64,000 nt of DNA from Prinsepia uniflora (lineage: Eukaryota > Streptophyta > Magnoliopsida > Rosales > Rosaceae), in NCBI GenBank assembly GCA_032719365.1, contig CM064863.1, forward strand, positions 16,315,137-16,379,136. Reading direction: 5' to 3'. A model generated the notes under the pieces. It worked only from the letters and a program-made list of their open reading frames with translations. It searched no databases and had not been told where the DNA came from. Shown here one piece after another: positions 48,289 through 58,704 of this stretch (its first letter is position 1; each line of letters begins with the position of its first letter). The position numbers were made by a program, and so were the translations under genes.

Positions 48289-50584
48289 TACAAAAAATAT
48301 GGAGGATGAAAGGAAGGCCGCGGTGGAAAGCACTTTGAGACGGCTGTATGGTTTTTGGGTCGAAAGAGCGGCTGAACATGGGTCATCGGCTGACCTGGTG
48401 GAATTTCTCCAAGAAGGCCCGGAAGAGGATGCTCTTGAAATTGAAGAGATGGACTTAGCACCGGCCAAGATAGATGACTCAAAGGCCGAAGTTCAAGACC
48501 CTTTGATAGAAGTAAATTTGGGGACAGAAGAGGAGCCAAGGCCAATCTACATTAGTGGCCTACTGGAGCCGGGTCTACAGACCAAGATGGAGGAGTTGCT
48601 TCGGGAGTTCAAGGATTGTTTTGCTTGGGACTACACCGAGATGCCCGGGTTGAGCCGAGACTTGGTGGAACACCGCTTGCCTATTTCGGAGGACTTCAAG
48701 CCATTCAAGCAACCACCCCGCCGGATGGCAGCGGAAGTAGAGTTACAGGTCAAGGAAGAAATCGTAAAACTTCTTAAAGCCAAATTCATTAGGCCAGCTA
48801 GGTATGTTGAGTGGCTTTCGAATATTGTACCTGTTAAAAAGAAAACCGGAGCAATAAGAATTTGTGTTGATTTTCGTAATTTAAATCTTGCTACTCCAAA
48901 AGACGAGTATACAATGCCTATGGCCGACCTCTTAGTTGATGGAGCGGCCAAACATGAAATTTTATCTTTTATGGACGGACATTCCGGCTACAACCAAATT
49001 TTTATAGCCGAAGAGGATGTTCACAAAACCGCTTTCAGGTGTCCAGGGTCTATTGGTACGTTTGAGTATGTGGTAATGCCTTTCGGCTTGAAAAATGCTG
49101 GGGCTACATACCAACGAGCCATGAACGCAATCTTCCATGACATGATTGGTCGAAATTTGGAAGTCTATATTGACGACGTAGTGGTAAAGTCTGAATCAAG
49201 GCCAAGTCATTTAGATGACCTTCGAACGGCCTTCGAGAAAATGAGGAACCATCAATTAAGGATGAATCCCAAGAAATGTGCCTTTGGGGTCTCAGCTGGG
49301 AATTTTCTCGGCTTTCTGGTGCACCAACGTGGAATTGAGATTGATAAAAATAAAGCCAAAGCCATTATCGATGCACCACCCCCAAGAAATAAGAAAGAGT
49401 TGCAAAGTCTTCTTGGCCGGATAAATTTTCTCAGAAGATTTATCGCTAACTCGGCCGGAAAAATTGAACCATTCTCTTCTTTGTTAAGACTCAAAGGAGA
49501 AGACAAGTTTCGATGGGAAGAATCCCACCAAAGAGCCTTCGACTCGATCAAGGGCTATTTGACCAGACCACCGGTGTTGAGTCCCCCAAAGCGAGGCCGC
49601 CCACTTAGACTCTATATCTCGGCCGCAGAGAATTCTATTGGTAGCCTACTGGCCCAAAATAATGATGAGGGAAAAGAGCAAGCCGTGTATTATCTAAGCC
49701 GAATACTAACGACCACCGAAAGGAATTATTCTCCTATTGAGAAGCTTTGCTTGGCATTGTATTTCACGGCAACTAAGCTTAGGCACTATATGTTGCCATC
49801 CGTGGTTCATATAATCGCCAAAACTGATTTAATAAAGTACATGCTTTCCCGGCCTATTATTAGAGGCCGGATTGGAAAGTGGACAATGGCTTTAGCCGAG
49901 TTCACTTTTCACTATGTACCTCAACAAGCCGTGAAAGGTCAAGCATTAGCCGACTTTTTGGCTTCTCACCCAAGTGTGGAGATTGAGAGCATGGAGAATG
50001 TAGAAATTAATAACATCACTTTAATCCCATGGCAACTCTACTTTGATGGGTCTCGGACAACAAATATGTCTGGAGCCGGGATTATTATTGAAACTCCGTT
50101 TGGTTTTAGAACACGTTATTCTTTCCAATTTGATTTCGAATGTTCCAACAATGAGGCAGAGTATGAAGCTTTGATTATTGGGTTGGAAATTCTTCGCGAA
50201 ATGAGGGTCACCAACATATTGGTCATGGGAGACTCCTTATTAGTTCTAAAACAATTATCCGGAGACTATAAGGTATCTAGCCAGAATCTGTTGGCTTACC
50301 ACACAATGGCAATGCAACTATTGGATGATTTTGATGAGGTGGAGTTGAAGCACTTGCCAAGGGATCTTAATTCTCAAGCCAACGCGATGGCTCAATTGGC
50401 CTCCGGGGTTCAAATTTCGGAAGGACTTTCGGAAGAAATGTTCAAAGTAGAGAAGAGATCTTTACCCTCGGTCGCCGAAAGAGGGATTCCTTTAGAGGTG
50501 TTGGTATTGACCGTCGACCCGGACGATTGGAGGTACAGAATCATAGAGTATCTAAAAAATCCAAGTGTCCCTTCTAATCGATAA
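48230..50584 (+). CDS. pol: Pol of the Tat element: RT plus two RNase H domains (784 aa)
   Basis: Reverse transcriptase core: RICVDFRNLN (about 210-219), MDGHSGYNQI, VMPFGLKNAGATYQRAMN and the catalytic YIDD at 313-316. The retroelement-type RNase H follows (LYISAAENSIGSLLAQ; YYLSRIL). A second, archaeal-type RNase H begins LYFDGSRTTN (D606), with NNEAEYEAL and MGDSLLVLKQL supplying further acidic residues. This double RNase H is diagnostic of the Tat lineage. The first Met at 48230 lies inside the end of the Gag-protease frame, so the true junction may be upstream. TAA at 50582-50584 ends it, but the same frame resumes nine bases later with integrase, so the stop probably interrupts one polyprotein. 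Confidence 0.95.
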   Translation: MHKPTESGPQLLIFSFLMNSTKNMEDERKAAVESTLRRLYGFWVERAAEHGSSADLVEFLQEGPEEDALEIEEMDLAPAKIDDSKAEVQDPLIEVNLGTEEEPRPIYISGLLEPGLQTKMEELLREFKDCFAWDYTEMPGLSRDLVEHRLPISEDFKPFKQPPRRMAAEVELQVKEEIVKLLKAKFIRPARYVEWLSNIVPVKKKTGAIRICVDFRNLNLATPKDEYTMPMADLLVDGAAKHEILSFMDGHSGYNQIFIAEEDVHKTAFRCPGSIGTFEYVVMPFGLKNAGATYQRAMNAIFHDMIGRNLEVYIDDVVVKSESRPSHLDDLRTAFEKMRNHQLRMNPKKCAFGVSAGNFLGFLVHQRGIEIDKNKAKAIIDAPPPRNKKELQSLLGRINFLRRFIANSAGKIEPFSSLLRLKGEDKFRWEESHQRAFDSIKGYLTRPPVLSPPKRGRPLRLYISAAENSIGSLLAQNNDEGKEQAVYYLSRILTTTERNYSPIEKLCLALYFTATKLRHYMLPSVVHIIAKTDLIKYMLSRPIIRGRIGKWTMALAEFTFHYVPQQAVKGQALADFLASHPSVEIESMENVEINNITLIPWQLYFDGSRTTNMSGAGIIIETPFGFRTRYSFQFDFECSNNEAEYEALIIGLEILREMRVTNILVMGDSLLVLKQLSGDYKVSSQNLLAYHTMAMQLLDDFDEVELKHLPRDLNSQANAMAQLASGVQISEGLSEEMFKVEKRSLPSVAERGIPLEVLVLTVDPDDWRYRIIEYLKNPSVPSNR

Positions 50585-50593
50585 ACCCGAGGA

Positions 50594-51793
50594 ATGGCTC
50601 GTAATTACGTCTTACGGAATAATGAACTCTTTCGTATCGGCTTTGATGATTTGTTAATGATTTGCTTGGGTAAAGAAGATCAATTCTTAGCCATGGCCGA
50701 AATCCATGAAGGGATCTGTGGAGCTCATCAGGCCGGGATTAAAATGAGGTGGCTTTTGAGAAGACATGGCTATTATTGGCCAACAATCCTAAAAGATTGC
50801 ATTGACTATGCTAGAGGGTGCCAAGCGTGCCAAAAGCATGGCCCAATCCAACATGTCCCGGCCGGGCCAATGAACCCGATAGTAAAAGCGTGGCCATTCA
50901 AGGGTTGGGCGATGGACATAATTGGCCAAATCCACCCAAAGTCATCCAAGGGCCATGAATATATTTTGGTGGCTACTGACTTTTTCACTAAGTGGGTGGA
51001 GGCAATCCCATTAAAGAAGGTCACTCAAACCGAAGTGATAGAGTTCATAGAAAAGCACATTATTCATCGATTCGGGATGCCGGAGTCCATCATGACGGAT
51101 CAAGGCAAGGCCTTTACAGGAACAATGATTGAAGCGGCTGCGACCAACTGGGGTTTAAGGCTAGCACACTCTACACCTTATAATCCTCAGTCCAATGGTC
51201 AAGCCGAGGCCAGTAACAAAGTCATCAAGGGAATATTGGAAAAAATGATTGAAGAAAATCCTAGAGATTGGCATTCACTCTTGTCCAACACCTTGTGGGC
51301 TTACCGAACCTCAAAGAGGGCGGCCACCGGGACAACTCCATTTGCATTGACTTACGGCCATGATGCTGTGTTGCCGCTTGAGATGAATGTAAAGTCTTTG
51401 AGGGTAGCACGCCATGCTGAATGGAGTGAGGATGAATACAACCAAGCCATGTTTCAAGAGTTGGATGATTTAGATGAAGTAAGGTTGAATGCCTTGGACA
51501 AGTTGAAGGCCCAGAAGGAAACGGTGGCCAGAGCTTATGATAAAAGAACTAAGGCCAAAAGTTTCGGTGTAGGAGACCTGGTGTGGAAAACGATATTACC
51601 GGTGGGAACCAAAGATCGTAGGTTCGGTAAATGGTCTCCAAATTGGGAAGGACCATTTTTAGTTCACCAAGTGCTCGGAAAAGGGGCCTATAGGTTGAGT
51701 TATATGAGTGGCCGAATTCATGATCTCCCAATAAATGGCCGGTATCTTAAGAAATATTACCCTACGTCTTGGGAGATGGCAGCAACCAACTAG
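50594..51793 (+). CDS. int: Integrase part of Tat pol (399 aa), after an in-frame stop
   Basis: In the same frame as RT-RNase H and separated only by TAA plus nine bases. N-terminal zinc-binding residues: HEGICGAH and CQACQKHG. The catalytic core has D in GWAMDIIGQ, D in IMTDQGKAF and E in NGQAEASNK, the D,D-35-E triad, with the typical NTLWAYRTS and TPFALTYG motifs. The C-terminal part (GDLVWKTILP..., GPFLVHQVLGKGAYRL) is the usual GPY/F-like DNA-binding module, without a chromodomain. It inserts the cDNA; the five-base target duplication of this element fits. Met 50594 is simply the first Met after the stop; independent initiation there is uncertain. Confidence 0.93.
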   Translation: MARNYVLRNNELFRIGFDDLLMICLGKEDQFLAMAEIHEGICGAHQAGIKMRWLLRRHGYYWPTILKDCIDYARGCQACQKHGPIQHVPAGPMNPIVKAWPFKGWAMDIIGQIHPKSSKGHEYILVATDFFTKWVEAIPLKKVTQTEVIEFIEKHIIHRFGMPESIMTDQGKAFTGTMIEAAATNWGLRLAHSTPYNPQSNGQAEASNKVIKGILEKMIEENPRDWHSLLSNTLWAYRTSKRAATGTTPFALTYGHDAVLPLEMNVKSLRVARHAEWSEDEYNQAMFQELDDLDEVRLNALDKLKAQKETVARAYDKRTKAKSFGVGDLVWKTILPVGTKDRRFGKWSPNWEGPFLVHQVLGKGAYRLSYMSGRIHDLPINGRYLKKYYPTSWEMAATN

Positions 51794-52064
51794 AAATAAA
51801 CTTTCAATCAATATAAATGTGTATTGTTTGTGGCGCATCATGTATTGGGTATGTTTTAATTCAATGGCCAATGATTAGAGAAGTCGGCCAAAAATTGGTG
51901 GCCAGAAAGCTTTGAACATAAACTATTCAAGGTAGTCTAGTGGCTACAAAAATATGCCAATAGATGGCAAAATGACTACCAAGTCAGGAAAAATGGCTTC
52001 ATAGTTTACAAAATATGGTGGCCGAGTGGAAAATAAAAATAGACTAGTGGGCCGGGGTACATAT
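51794..52064. other. Convergent gap between integrase and antisense gene
   Basis: A 271-bp AT-rich gap in which sense pol and the antisense gene end tail to tail. No AATAAA is obvious on either strand. Confidence 0.5.
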
Positions 52065-55000
52065 TTAGTGGCTAAGGAAGTGAGACCGCAATATCAACTT
52101 CAGGGTGGCCCAATGGTGATCTCCACGAGCTTTAGTAGCCAAATGTACTTCTCTTCTAGAAGTAACCTCTTTGACCTCTGCTTTTTTGGCCATGAGTCGG
52201 GTCTCGAGTGGCTGGGTGGCTTGGTACCTATCGCTTCTTTCCTTGAGGAGGGCTTGCTTTCTGGCATCCAACTCCCGCATCTCATTTCGGAGTTGTTGAC
52301 TGCGTTCTTCAATAGTTGCAAGCTCACGATCGCTATGGCGGCCGAACTCAATTGTGTCCCTGAGAGAAGTCTTTATGGAAGCAACTTCACTCTCCAAGGC
52401 TGTGCCCACTTCAAGCTGGGAGGATGACTCAAGATAGCTTGGAATAAGGTTCTCCAACTCAATCATGGAAAACACTACCGTCTCTGATGTGGTTGGATCG
52501 GTCAAGGAGCGGGATCCTGCCAAGTTTTCAATAGCGGCTTTGAATTGGCTAAGGTCGGCCTGGGAAGCAAGGGAGGAAAGGTCTCGCTCAAGAAAGCCTC
52601 GGATGGTGGCCTCAGCTGTGGGATCTCGCTCCAATACGACTGCTAGAGTGGTAACTGGTGGGGGAGAATCATCATCACTCGCAACTAGTTGCTCAAGCCG
52701 GGAGAAAGAAACAGGCAAGGTCGAGGCGGATGGCTGAATGAAAAAATGAAAGAGTTTAGATTCTATAAACAAATATTCGGTGTACATGCCTACTTTCTTT
52801 TCTAAGAGAGTATGTAAATTTACCGGGCCGAGTAGAGGCTCGATAACACCGCATCTGGCCGGGTCACTACCTGGGACAAGCGTATGGCTCTCAGGCCCAG
52901 CCGGGTCTCCTGAAGCAAGTGTAGGATACGTAGTCACCACCTATGGTAACAAGCGTGGGCGGGTGAATCTCACATTCATATACAAAATATTTACATGCAT
53001 AGGTTGGCGGTTCATACCTCATGAGTAAGGGGTGCTAACCCACTGAAAGCAATGGAAGCAGGAGTTGGAACAATAGCCTCTAAGGCTGGCTGGGCGGCCA
53101 AGGTTGGAAGCTGACTAGCGGCATCCACCTGATTCGAAGGCACATTGAGAATCCAAAACTCAGAAATTGAATGAAAGAAATACAAGTATAGCTCACCATA
53201 AAAGAATGGGGATCGGTTCTATTAGCGTCACTTGGGGGGGAAGCTGCTTGCAAAGGTGGGCTAGGCCCGTGGGTAAACTCCTCAGCAAAGGTCTCTGGCT
53301 CGGGTTGGCAAGGCTGTTGAATGGTCTCCTCAATGATGGTCTCTGGGTCCAAGGCACCACTCTATGATAAAAGGGGAATGAGTGGGAAGTGCATGATACT
53401 TTTAGAAAATAATGGTAGGATGAAGTTAACTTACTTGACTCGGTGAGAATGACGCTGATTCGGCCACACCATCGTCGGCCAGCTGCAAGACACGGTTTGC
53501 ATTCCCAACCTATGAGTTTGATGTTTGGAGAGCATAAGTAATCACATAAAATAGTTGTGTGGTGCAAAATTTAAAAATCACAAAGTAGTGGCGTACCTGA
53601 AGGCCAGAGGCTGAGCTGGCCGAATGAGTTCCTGTGGTCGAGGCCGAAGCTTTAACCGGCCTGGGGGCATTTGAGTTAAGTTTTGGACGTTTAAATGATT
53701 TTCTCGGCCTATTTTCTTCATTCCGAGTGGAATCTTCAGTGGCCCCTTAAAATAGGAGTAAAAATTGGTTGAAGCTGAAAGAAGAAAGTATTACAAAGAA
53801 TTCGAGTAAGATGGATCATACCTTGGGTGGATGGAGATTGTCTCTTCTTGCCTTGGCCGGTAGGCGGGTGCTGAGCAGGAGAGCCGGTGGCTTTGGCTTG
53901 AGCTTCAAAAGACCAATCCAAACAAAAGTCATAATATTGCATGGAAAAATGCCAAGGAGTTCAAATATATATATATATATATATTAAGGAAAAAAAAATT
54001 CGTACAAATACCTTTGGAACTTGAGGCCGCCGGCTTGGGGTTGAGCCGCTTAGGGAGAGCAGGGCAAGTCTTAAAAATCCTCTTGGAATGGACGTCATAC
54101 GGCTTGCTAAACCAGGTAGCCGATAGTCTAGCCCAAAAGTTAAGAAATTCCTTGAGGCAACCGAAGTCTGGAAGGCGACTTTCAACGTCAAATTCGTCAA
54201 GTTGAAGGGCTTGGAGGCTATCAACATGCTCAGCATCTTTTGCTTTCTTAAAAGAAGTTCTCCAAGCTGATAAGAGGTTTTCGGACTCTGTGATTGGGCT
54301 CGGGATGGCCTGAGCAAACCCAAATTGACGACCCACGGCTGCTGGGTAATACAACTCAGACCCACACTCATAATTGTTTGATGGGCTGGCCAGAAGGCCA
54401 AATGGGATGTCTCGGGTGACGAGGATGCTGGCCCATAGTTCCTTGTGTTCATCAACAATATCATTTGTGGGAATAGTGTCTAAGCTTAGAGCTAGATATC
54501 TCGGGTGACGCCGGGCTAAACAAATGGAGAATTGTTGAGCTGTCCTATCCTCACAATGATATAAGAATTTAAAGCACTCCTCTACACTATGGCCTGGTAA
54601 AGGAAGTGAAAGTAGGGTGTCACCAAGGAGTTTGTCATGGGCAAAGTTTGGGGTCGAGGGCCCTAACTCAGGGAAGTAAAGTTGAAGCCAGAGTTGAAAA
54701 ACCCATAATGGCCCAGAGACGTTGGCCAACATGGGTGTAGGGTGGACAATGTTGGCTAGTGTCCTATACAGATAGCCCAATACTACGGGTCCTAAAGCTA
54801 CACGTTGGCCATCCGCGAGGGCCTCGGCCAAGGGTTGAACATCTTTCGTAACCGAGAGAGATAAGGGGCAGAAGAAAAATTTACAGAGCCAGAGTTGCAG
54901 AAAGGCTACATGCTCCACCCGAGAGACTCCATTGGTGGGTCGCAGTGGTGACCCGAGAGTATCGCCATCAAAGCCATAGTAAAAGTTTACCCAACCATTG

Positions 55001-55656
55001 TAGGCCTTGATGTGTTTTTCGTAGTTCAGTTCGAGCGTTGGGTCGGGGAGGCTAGCTGCTGAATAGTACACCCCATGTGGACGTAGGCCGAGCATAGCGG
55101 CCAGGTCAAGTAAGGTTGGAGTCATCATCCCAAAACGGAGCTTCATGCAATTGTTAGGTGAAGACCAAAAACATAGCCCGGCTTGAATGAGTGCACGGTC
55201 ACATGGGAAGTGCTCGGTCGCACAAAGCTCCAATGTATGAGAGATCCCAATTTCATCCCAAAACTCACCCAACTTCGGCTTGAGTGCTTTGTACCAGTCA
55301 CACCATTTTTTTCCTTGAGCGGGTGGAAGACTTGTATGGGATGCGGCCGGGGGAGGATTTTGTGGCTTCGACCCGGCCGACTTACATGATGACCCAACCG
55401 GCCAGCTTTTGGTTGGCTTGGGAAGGCCCCATTGAGAAGGCCAATATAGGTTCTCACGTAAGAACAAGGGGGTATCGTCCCCACCCTCCTCTAAAACCTC
55501 CAAGAAGCCGGGTGGGACTCTTGAGTAATTTGGTCCGAGATGAGAACCAAGACGGTCGGGCCACATGTGATGGAAATGATCATCCAAGTCGGCCGGATTT
55601 TCATCCATGATTTTTTGGATTTTCCTATAGTGGCTAACCACATGTTTTGGGGGCAT
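52065..55656 (-). CDS. Antisense eight-exon gene: plant mobile domain protein with coiled-coil tail (about 1003 aa)
   Basis: Predicted exons (minus strand): 55656-54012, 53902-53822, 53745-53597, 53509-53435, 53361-53197, 53128-53018, 52940-52824, 52733-52065. Every junction is GT-AG, phases agree and no stop interrupts, giving 3012 nt with TAA at 52067-52065. Residues about 115-520 look like the plant mobile domain (CDWYKALKPKLGEFWDEIGI, CATEHFPCDRALIQ, RFGMMTPTLLDLAAMLGLRP), a domain of unknown biochemical role found in plant genes and transposons. The middle is Pro/Ser-rich; the last 220 residues are Glu/Lys/Arg-rich helices likely to form a coiled coil. The last intron is in frame and may be retained. 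Antisense accessory genes are known in Tat elements; its function is not clear. The exon model is inference from sequence. Confidence 0.72.
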
Positions 55657-55663
55657 TTTTTCC

Positions 55664-55842
55664 CTACAAAAAACACCAAGAATTCATGAGCCAAAGAAAA
55701 TTTTGGATTCAACCAAGTGAGTGGAAAAAGAGAATATCAAAAACACCAAGAACATCAAGAACACCATATCTTCAACCCGGAAATTCAAGCCCCAAAATCA
55801 ACCAAAACTCATGCATTCATGCCAAAATTAAGTGCAATCTAC
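55664..55842 (-). other. Predicted 5'UTR intron of the antisense gene
   Basis: On the minus strand TTTGAG/GTAGATTG is the donor and TTTTTTGTAG/GGAAAAA the acceptor. Splicing would place the ATG eight bases after the junction. A pyrimidine-rich run precedes the acceptor. Upstream ATGs lie within the intron and would be removed. Confidence 0.5.
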
Positions 55843-55987
55843 CTCAAATGTTACTTGGGGTTGCTTCTTGAAGAAATTTGGGATAACTTTTGTTAGGAAA
55901 TGAGGGATTTTGGAAAGGGCTAAGAGGGAGTTCTTGAAAACCCTAAAATGGCTTTGGTTTGAATTTTGAAATGAAGATGATGCTTTG

Positions 55988-55995
55988 TATTTATA
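55988..55995 (-). promoter_or_regulatory. TATA box of the antisense gene
   Basis: TATAAATA on the minus strand, preceded by CATTGAGGC and followed by a leader with AGGGTTTTC, a motif common in plant 5' leaders. It is about 330 bp upstream of the ATG and lies inside the element's internal region, not in the LTR. Confidence 0.6.
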
Positions 55996-56175
55996 GCCTC
56001 AATGGAGAAGATGAAGTGGGCATGGAAGGTTAAGAGCCAAAATTAAACTAAGTTTAATACCCATAACTACAAAATTAAATGCACAAATTGAAGACAAGAG
56101 TTTGGGTGTTTACCTCATCAATGGGGAAGAAGCTACAATCTCAATTGCCCACCCTTAGAATTCGGATAGCCAATT

Positions 56176-56186
56176 GAAGGGGGCAA
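56176..56186 (+). other. Polypurine tract of the Tat element
   Basis: GAAGGGGGCAA lies directly before the 3' LTR. Confidence 0.85.
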
Positions 56187-58497
56187 TGTTTGGGGGTGAT
56201 GTGAATTTATCCACTCACCCAATATGTGAAGCAAAGGAGGATTTTTGGGTTGATATTCTTGGTGGATTTCGGCTTGACTATGAGTGGGTGTTGGCTGGAT
56301 TTTTATGATGGTTTGGCTGGGATGAAGAGGAGGCCTTAGCCAAGTTTTGTGAGTTGTTTTGGCTTACAAGTGTTGGCTGGATTTTTTGGCTTACAAGAAT
56401 GGCTAGATTTTTTTTTATAAGAGTTGGCTGGGGTTGTTTTGTAGGGGTTGTGGGTGGAGTGTTTTGATTAGAAGGATAGTTTTTTCTTCCCACAAAGATG
56501 GTTGAAAACTAGAGGCCAATGAGGGTATTTTTGAAGGAGAATAGCTAAGCAAGGAGGTTGGATTTGTTGTGATAGGGATGGCCGAATTCCTTAGCAAAAA
56601 GTTGGGTGTCAAAGTTTCTCAAACCCAATTTCTTTAATTTAAAGCAAGAGTTGCATCAACTCTTACAATTCGGATGTGTTGGTGTATATGATGTGTTTTT
56701 TTTGAATTGGGATTGGGTTTGTTTGACAAAATACTCATATATAATTGATGGAAAGTAGAGTAGGTGTGGTTGTTGTGCCTTGGAACTATCAAAGGGCTTT
56801 GAATTGTTAAAAGTGTGATTGATGGAGTACTATTATATACATATATATGTGCTCACTTCTACAAAGCAAGCCGTGATTTTCTCCAAAGCCACCCATGACT
56901 TTTGTTTGTTGGTTTGAAGAAAATAAATTAAAAGAAGTGCATGTGGGGGTGTCATCGGCTAGGGAAAAAAAGGGGTGTTATTGTCTACTTTATTCATACA
57001 TATAGGTGGGTAGGTGTACTCCAAATTCCCCACTAGACTTTGACAACCCAAGCTAGCTATGAATTTTATATACTTGAGGTGACAAATGAGAGAAAAGCCA
57101 AGTATGGTTTCTTGGGAGGACAAAGGAGGCTCACGGCTTGATGATAAAGTGAGAGTTGGAGTTTTATTTTAATGTATGTGAGTGGCCACTTGTGTTGGTT
57201 TCACATTGGTTGTTGGAGTATGTACATGTGTTTTTAGTTGGAGGCATGTATGCATGTAAAAAGAGTAGTTTTGGTTGGCTTGAAGGAAAAATGACCTTAG
57301 ATCATCCTAGCCAAAATTGACCAAGATTTGGCCAAGATGTGGCCTCATGGTTGGCTTTGGTAAAAATCCTTGGCCGGGTTGACCATGACAAAAACCTTCG
57401 GCCGGATAGGTATCTATGATTTTGGGTTTCTTTGTTTTCCTAAATCTAAATTTCGAACCCACCCAAGCTTGAAAGAGAGATGGATGCGGGCCGGGTCTCG
57501 TCAATCTTCGTCCGACCATGATTTGTCAAATGATCAAAATAAGGAAATAAATCAAGCCAAAATTATGTCGACCTAGAACCTTCTCGTTCGGATCATTTCA
57601 ATATCAATCCGACTTGGAAAGATTTGGGTGGCCCGACTTGGAAAGATTTGGGTGGCTTGAGTTGGAAAGATTTGGGTGGCTTGAGTTGGAAAGATTTTGG
57701 GTGGATCAAACTTGGAAAGATTTTGGTGGACCAAATTTGGAAGGATTTCGAGTGGCTCAACTTGGAAGGTTTTTAAGTCAGAAGAGTGGAGGCCAAGCAT
57801 GGCCAATTCGTGGGTTGGCTAAACCCTATAAATAGCTAAGGTGAAGAAGAGAAAAGGACATCAACATCAACACACAAGCTTACTCTTATCTTGCACCTTT
57901 TCAATCCTTAGACTAGATTTTCATATTCAAGCTCTAGTTAGTCAAGTTCTTCATTTTCCTAGAGTAAGTTTATTGTTTAGAATACTTTCAATTGTTTTGT
58001 TTTAAGTTCAAGCTCATTCTTATTTAAATCTTTATTTTGATTCAAGTTCGTTCATTAGCGTTCGTTTAATAACTTCAATTAATTGTTTCGTTAATTTTAG
58101 TTTACTATTCTTGTCTTTAATTTTAATTATTGCTCTTCTTTTAAATAGCAATTTATTACATTTACGTTTAAGTTTGTTTTCTTCAAGCATAGTTAATTTT
58201 CTTATTCAATTTAATTATTGCACTTGCACTTCGTTTACATAAATAAAAAAATATAAATATATACAAGTTCAAAGCCTAAACACCCTCGATCCCGAGGGAG
58301 TGAAAGAACCCAGGCCGAGAGGAGGTTCCTTGCTCGGCCGCACAATCATAAGGTTAGAAGTCGGCTTTAGGGGCGCACCCAATACTTATAATTCCATTCA
58401 GGTCATTTGGTGGCCGGGTGGTGGCACGCCTGCGCACTTATTCGAAGAAGGACCAAAATCCCTTCTAACGGTTTGATAAACCAAATCGAGGGAAACA
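56187..58497 (+). repeat. 3' LTR of the Tat element (2311 bp)
   Basis: About four substitutions from the 5' LTR by eye, and exactly one 24-bp unit fewer in the U3 minisatellite (57614-57771). It ends GGGAAACA, followed by GATAC. Confidence 0.96.
57614..57771 (+). repeat. U3 minisatellite, seven units (3' LTR)
   Basis: Same units as 42934-43115 with one TTGGAAAG...TTGAG unit missing, which accounts for the 24-bp difference in LTR length. Confidence 0.9.
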
Positions 58498-58502
58498 GAT
58501 AC
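58498..58502. repeat. TSD of the Tat element, right copy (GATAC)
   Basis: Matches 41502-41506. Sequence before and after these sites belongs to the intergenic DNA between the two membrane-protein genes. Confidence 0.93.
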
Positions 58503-58704
58503 TATTCAAAGTGAACTATTCTTTGCGTATCATATTTATTTTTTCAAAATTTTCATTTCGGTGATTAATATCCTTCCAACACTCATAGATTTAAAAGTAC
58601 GTATGTAGTTGTGCTGATTTTTATCCACTCGATCTAAAACCATCAAGAAAGACTTTATCCTCGTCTACAAATTAAGTCTCTTGATTGTGTTTGGAATCGA
58701 AAGC

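Larger units (their letters stand above)
41507..58497 (+). mobile_element. Complete Tat-lineage Ty3/Gypsy retrotransposon (17.0 kb) with antisense gene
   Basis: Two LTRs (2335 and 2311 bp), perfect GATAC target duplication, primer-site-like sequence, polypurine tract, and protein domains in the order Gag-protease-RT-RNase H-second RNase H-integrase. The extra RNase H (D606, E and D in the pol frame) and long 3' region mark the Tat lineage. The LTRs differ by about four substitutions and one 24-bp repeat unit, so insertion is recent. Between integrase and the 3' LTR, 4.4 kb holds a gene on the opposite strand. An in-frame stop separates RNase H from integrase, so this copy may not make a full polyprotein. 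Confidence 0.97.

Noticed and set aside
44158..48545. Minus-strand open frames of about 60-170 codons under gag-pro
   Set aside because: Shadows of the sense polyprotein frame; no independent motifs.
52026..52737. Plus-strand open frames at 52026 and 52465
   Set aside because: They are shadows of the last exon of the antisense gene.
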